Below are positions 6,781 to 9,328 of a DNA stretch of 9,328 nt, piece after piece. The stretch is from contig CASFSH010000373.1 in assembly GCA_949297205.1 (NCBI GenBank), forward strand, positions 1 through 9,328. Reading direction: 5' to 3'. The notes under the pieces were generated by a model. It was not told the DNA's origin and searched no databases. It worked only from the letters and a program-made list of their open reading frames with translations. The position numbers and the translations under genes are program-made. Source of the stretch: an uncultured Bacillota bacterium (GTDB lineage: Bacteria; Bacillota; Clostridia; UBA1381). Each line of letters starts with the position of its first letter. Positions within the stretch are counted from its first letter, which is position 1.

Positions 6781-7438
6781 CCCATTTTGTCTTAATATAT
6801 TTCGGCTCTGCAGGATTCTGTTCTATTTTTTCTCTTAATCGTCTTATATGCACGTCAACCGTACGGGCATCTCCGGGATAGTCAAAGCCCCATGCAATGT
6901 CAAGAAGGTTTTCACGGGTATATACTTTTCCGGGATTTTTTACAAACAATTCAATCAGATCAAATTCTTTGCTTGTAAGTTCAATTGTTTTTCCGGCAAT
7001 AATTATATGTCTGAAATTATAATCAAGAGTTATATCGCCGGAGATAAGTAAATCGTTTGTTGTTTTACCCGGAGTAACAGGTGTTGCACGACGTAAAATC
7101 GCTTTTATACGTGATGATAATTCACGTACATTAAAGGGTTTTGTAACGTAATCATCAGCACCATATTCAAGCCCTAAAATTTTATCTATGTCTTCGCTTT
7201 TTGCAGATAACATTATTATGGGAACATTAGAAAACTCTCTGATTGTTCTGCATACTGTAAGACCGTCCATTTTTGGAAGCATAATATCAAGAATTATAAG
7301 ATTGATACTTTCATCATGTGCCATTCTGACTGCTTCTTCACCGTCAAATGCGGTTTCAATCTGATAACCTTCCTGTTCAAGATTATATTTTATTCCTTTT
7401 ACCAATAATTTTTCATCATCTACTATCAGTATTTTCAT
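6752..7438 (-). CDS. OmpR/PhoB-family response regulator
   Basis: A cytoplasmic DNA-binding regulator of 228 residues. The receiver domain (1-116) has the acidic pair Asp7-Asp8, phospho-acceptor Asp51 in LIILDIMLPKMDG, Ser78 at the switch position (MLSAK), Tyr97, and Lys100 in DDYVTKPF. The C-terminal winged helix (about 130-226) shows LTSKEFDLIELF, the recognition region RTVDVHIRRLREKIE, and the wing KTKWGVGYYY. The style is that of WalR/PhoP/MtrA-like regulators, but no one orthologue can be named. AAAGGA lies about 7 nt before the ATG at 7438. The gene leads the unit; the kinase start overlaps its 3' end. A promoter with an extended -10 lies about 100 bp upstream. The gene diverges from a D,D-carboxypeptidase, which makes cell-wall control a reasonable inference. 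Confidence 0.95.
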   Translation of the reverse strand: MKILIVDDEKLLVKGIKYNLEQEGYQIETAFDGEEAVRMAHDESINLIILDIMLPKMDGLTVCRTIREFSNVPIIMLSAKSEDIDKILGLEYGADDYVTKPFNVRELSSRIKAILRRATPVTPGKTTNDLLISGDITLDYNFRHIIIAGKTIELTSKEFDLIELFVKNPGKVYTRENLLDIAWGFDYPGDARTVDVHIRRLREKIEQNPAEPKYIKTKWGVGYYYKKD

Positions 7439-7537
7439 GTCTTTTTCCTTTCTTTTAGGGTTTTATGTTTATCAAAACAGTTTTATAAGTGTTTCCGGTT
7501 TGGTATCTCATACAATCCGATACTATTAACAGCATAT

Positions 7538-7566
7538 ATTATATCAGATAATCAAAAAATTTTCTA
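7538..7566 (-). promoter_or_regulatory. Extended -10 promoter for the regulator-kinase operon
   Basis: On the minus strand, TAGAAA (7566-7561, 4 of 6 to TTGACA) is followed after 17 bp by a perfect TATAAT (7543-7538) preceded by TGA, giving the extended form TGnTATAAT. A start near 7531 leaves a leader of about 93 nt. Confidence 0.7.
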
Positions 7567-7576
7567 TAGTTTTATG

Positions 7577-7599
7577 AAAATAATTGTAAAAATTATTTT
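7577..7599. repeat. Small palindrome between divergent promoters
   Basis: AAAATAATT (7577-7585) and AATTATTTT (7591-7599) are perfect inverted repeats around GTAAA. It starts 11 bp upstream of the regulator -35, a good place for an operator. Composition is purely A/T, so chance is a real alternative. Confidence 0.4.
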
Positions 7600-7685
7600 T
7601 CCTCTAATTATGATTTTTAAATATCGGCAACTTTAACAAAAAAACAATACAATACAAGGTATTTTGGTTTTTTTTTGAAAAATCC

Positions 7686-7714
7686 TTGCAAAAAAGGAAA
7701 AAAATCTGTATAAT
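7686..7714 (+). promoter_or_regulatory. Sigma-A-like promoter for the D,D-carboxypeptidase gene
   Basis: TTGCAA (7686-7691, 4 of 6) and a perfect TATAAT (7709-7714) are 17 bp apart. A/T tracts just upstream could act as an UP element. The start would fall near 7721, leaving about 74 nt of leader before the ATG at 7795. Confidence 0.75.
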
Positions 7715-7794
7715 ATTTTTATTGATGTTAATTGTATTAATATATTTAGGGAACATTATATATTACATTATATCTAACGTTAAAGGAGTTCGTA

Positions 7795-9222
7795 ATGAAT
7801 AAAAAAACTATTATCTTTTTTGCAGTTTTGATATCATTATTTATATCTATGATAAATCCTGTAATGTCGGAACCTGCCGAAAGCAATCAAAGCACAGAAC
7901 AAACAACTACTGAACAGCCAAATAACGGTGAAAATACGGAGTCGCAACAGGAAACTTTGATAGATACTTCGGTTCCGGCGCCTCATGCAGAAGCGGTTTA
8001 TCTTACAGATTTGAAATCAGACAAAGTATTGTATGAAAGAAATTCAAATGAAAAATTGTATCCTGCCTCTACAACAAAAATAATGACAGCTATACTTGTT
8101 CTTGAAAACGCAGATTTGACACAAACCGTTACGGCACAAGCTGAGGCAATAGCACCAATAACAATGCAACATTCTCACATGGGTATATTAATAGGAGAAG
8201 AGTTGACGGTAGAGCAATTGTTGTATGGTATGCTTGTGTATTCGGCGAATGATGCGGCAAATGTTCTTGCGGTACATATAGGGGGAAGCATAGAAGGATT
8301 TGAACAAATGATGAATGATAAAGCAAAGGAATTAGGGGCTAATGATACCCATTTTGTAAATCCTCATGGCTTTCATGATGATAATCATTATACCACAGCA
8401 CATGATCTGGCGATAATGGCAAAATATGCAATGCAAATTGAAAAATTCAGGGAAATTGTAAAAACAGATATGTATGTGATACAACCTACAAATAAATATA
8501 AAGAAGTAAGGTATCTATCAAATACAAATCATCTTGTAAGCAGAAGACGTCAGTCAAATTATTATTATTCAAAAGCGATAGGAATAAAAACGGGATTTAC
8601 TGACGAGGCGGCATCATGTCTTGTGGCAGCTGCTGTTGATGGGGATACGGAGTTGCTATCTGTTATAATGAAATGCAACAATTCATCCGGAACAAACGGT
8701 GCTTATTCTTTTAGTGAAAGTAAGGATCTTTTGGAATATGGATTTGAGAATTTTAAATATATTACCATTGCAAATGATAAAGACATTGTAAAGGATTCAA
8801 AGGTATATGAAGCAAAAAAAAATATGCGTGTTGCACTTGTTCCTCAATACAGTGTATCTGCACTTTTACCGGTAGATATTGATGTTAAAAACGAAATAAC
8901 ACCCACATTTGTTCTGAACGAAAATATTTGTGCACCTATTGCTGTAGGAGATATTCTCGGTACGGTATCTTACGAATATCAGGGACAAGTTATAGGAACA
9001 GCGAATCTTATAGCGGTAAATGATGTTGAAAAAGATATGGTTATGGCATCTATTCATCTGGTTATTAAAATCATTACACATCCCATATTTATCATTGCTG
9101 TATTGCTGATTTTGATTTTGTATTTCAATATTAAACGCAGACAAAGAATTAATCGCAGAAGGCGCAGAATTCGTCTTGAACATATTTCTGTTGATGACAA
9201 TAAAAATATTAGAAAGAAATAA
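7795..9222 (+). CDS. D-alanyl-D-alanine carboxypeptidase (DacF/PBP5-like, low-molecular-weight PBP)
   Basis: An extracytoplasmic serine peptidase that removes the terminal D-Ala from peptidoglycan stem peptides. Its 475 residues are longer than the usual 380-440. A signal peptide covers about 1-25, followed by a Ser/Thr/Gln/Glu/Asn-rich linker (26-58). The catalytic domain (about 60-320) has all three penicillin-binding motifs: SxxK as Ser92-Thr-Thr-Lys95, SxN as Ser150-Ala-Asn152, and Lys265-Thr-Gly267. Other family blocks are DAANVLAVHIGGS, NPHGFHDDNHYTTAHDLAIMA and EAASCLVAAA. A beta-rich C-terminal domain (about 325-410) precedes a transmembrane segment (about 423-445) and a cytoplasmic tail rich in Arg (445-460), in place of the amphipathic helix of E. 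coli PBP5. AAAGGAG (7782-7788) lies 6 nt before the ATG. It is divergent from the two-component operon. The dacA/dacF/dacB naming is not resolved. Confidence 0.95.
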   Translation: MNKKTIIFFAVLISLFISMINPVMSEPAESNQSTEQTTTEQPNNGENTESQQETLIDTSVPAPHAEAVYLTDLKSDKVLYERNSNEKLYPASTTKIMTAILVLENADLTQTVTAQAEAIAPITMQHSHMGILIGEELTVEQLLYGMLVYSANDAANVLAVHIGGSIEGFEQMMNDKAKELGANDTHFVNPHGFHDDNHYTTAHDLAIMAKYAMQIEKFREIVKTDMYVIQPTNKYKEVRYLSNTNHLVSRRRQSNYYYSKAIGIKTGFTDEAASCLVAAAVDGDTELLSVIMKCNNSSGTNGAYSFSESKDLLEYGFENFKYITIANDKDIVKDSKVYEAKKNMRVALVPQYSVSALLPVDIDVKNEITPTFVLNENICAPIAVGDILGTVSYEYQGQVIGTANLIAVNDVEKDMVMASIHLVIKIITHPIFIIAVLLILILYFNIKRRQRINRRRRRIRLEHISVDDNKNIRKK

Positions 9223-9233
9223 TAATATTAAAG

Positions 9234-9256
9234 GGGCTGTTGCGTTAAGACGGCTC
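9234..9256 (+). repeat. GC-richer imperfect hairpin after the carboxypeptidase
   Basis: GGGCTGTT (9234-9241) can pair with GACGGCTC (9249-9256) using three G-T wobbles around a 7-nt loop. It starts 11 bp after the stop codon. It is followed by an A tract, not a T tract, so it is a poor plus-strand terminator. It may be part of an element end (GGGGCTGTTGC, 9233-9243). Confidence 0.4.
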
Positions 9257-9267
9257 TGTAATAAAAA

Positions 9268-9307
9268 AGAAATGACTCAAATCCTAAAAAAGGGTTGAGT
9301 CATTTCT
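9268..9307 (-). terminator. Strong palindrome; terminator in minus-strand orientation
   Basis: The arms 9268-9280 and 9295-9307 are a perfect 13-bp inverted repeat around a 14-nt loop, and the inner ATCC/GGG can add three more pairs. Read on the minus strand, the stem is followed by TTTTTTATT, a classic intrinsic terminator for transcription entering from the right. On the plus strand no T tract follows, so it does not clearly end the carboxypeptidase transcript. Confidence 0.7.
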
Positions 9308-9323
9308 GCTTTCATGGTATAAT
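9295..9323 (+). promoter_or_regulatory. Extended -10 promoter reading off the right edge
   Basis: TTGAGT (9295-9300, 4 of 6), a 17-bp spacer and a perfect TATAAT (9318-9323) preceded by TGG make a strong-looking promoter. Its -35 is embedded in the right arm of the palindrome at 9268-9307. The gene it drives lies beyond base 9328. Confidence 0.65.
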
Positions 9324-9328
9324 AAATA

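Larger units (their letters stand above)
7439..7794. other. Divergent intergenic region between regulator and carboxypeptidase genes
   Basis: This 356-bp non-coding stretch is very AT-rich with long A and T tracts. It holds a minus-strand promoter (7538-7566), a plus-strand promoter (7686-7714), a perfect 9-bp palindrome (7577-7599) between them, and a leader of about 75 nt before the carboxypeptidase. No small ORF with a credible ribosome site, and no RNA gene, was recognised. Confidence 0.8.

Noticed and set aside
7633..7655. PhoP- or WalR-like direct repeats (TTAACA, TGTAAA)
   Set aside because: Only single half-sites are present at 7585-7590 and near 7633. No second half-site occurs at the expected spacing.

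Overview
The window is AT-rich bacterial DNA with short intergenic gaps, strong AAAGGAG/GGAG-type ribosome binding sites and sigma-A-like promoters. The proteins are typical of a low-GC Gram-positive: a GerMN-domain protein, an OmpR-type regulator with a two-TM kinase, and a DacF-like D,D-carboxypeptidase. This suggests the class Clostridia (Bacillota). The lineage is inferred from protein style, not from a marker gene.

Left part, plus strand (1-4103). The window opens inside the C-terminal part of an O-acetylhomoserine sulfhydrylase (metY). After a 163-bp gap, three tightly packed or overlapping genes follow: a YjdF/DUF2238-like membrane protein (747-1589), a 5'-methylthioadenosine/S-adenosylhomocysteine deaminase (mtaD, 1579-2859) and an archaeal/Thermotoga-type adenosylhomocysteinase (ahcY, 2859-4103). 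All the soluble enzymes meet at homocysteine. MetY makes it by sulfhydrylation, and MtaD plus AhcY recover it from S-adenosylhomocysteine. The deaminase-hydrolase pairing, and a Lys where the usual hydrolase has Glu/Gln near adenine, suggest that the substrate of AhcY here may be S-inosylhomocysteine. A strong bidirectional terminator (4126-4171) closes the unit.

Middle part, minus strand (4186-7438). In transcription order this holds an OmpR/PhoB response regulator, an overlapping sensor histidine kinase, and, after 210 bp, a membrane-anchored protein with two GerMN domains. The order resembles actinobacterial mtrA-mtrB-lpqB. An extended -10 promoter lies upstream of the regulator.

Right part (7439-9328). 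A 356-bp divergent intergenic region carries promoters for both directions and a small palindrome. It is followed by a D-alanyl-D-alanine carboxypeptidase with a C-terminal membrane anchor and an arginine-rich tail (plus strand). The final 100 bp hold no gene. They contain two hairpins, the second overlapping a very good extended -10 promoter that fires off the right edge. This may be the end of an insertion sequence, but the transposase, if any, lies outside the window.

The most interesting points are the probable S-inosylhomocysteine route, the membrane protein embedded in it, the regulator-kinase-GerMN cassette facing a cell-wall enzyme, and the palindrome/promoter at the right edge. No RNA gene, CRISPR array or complete mobile element was found.
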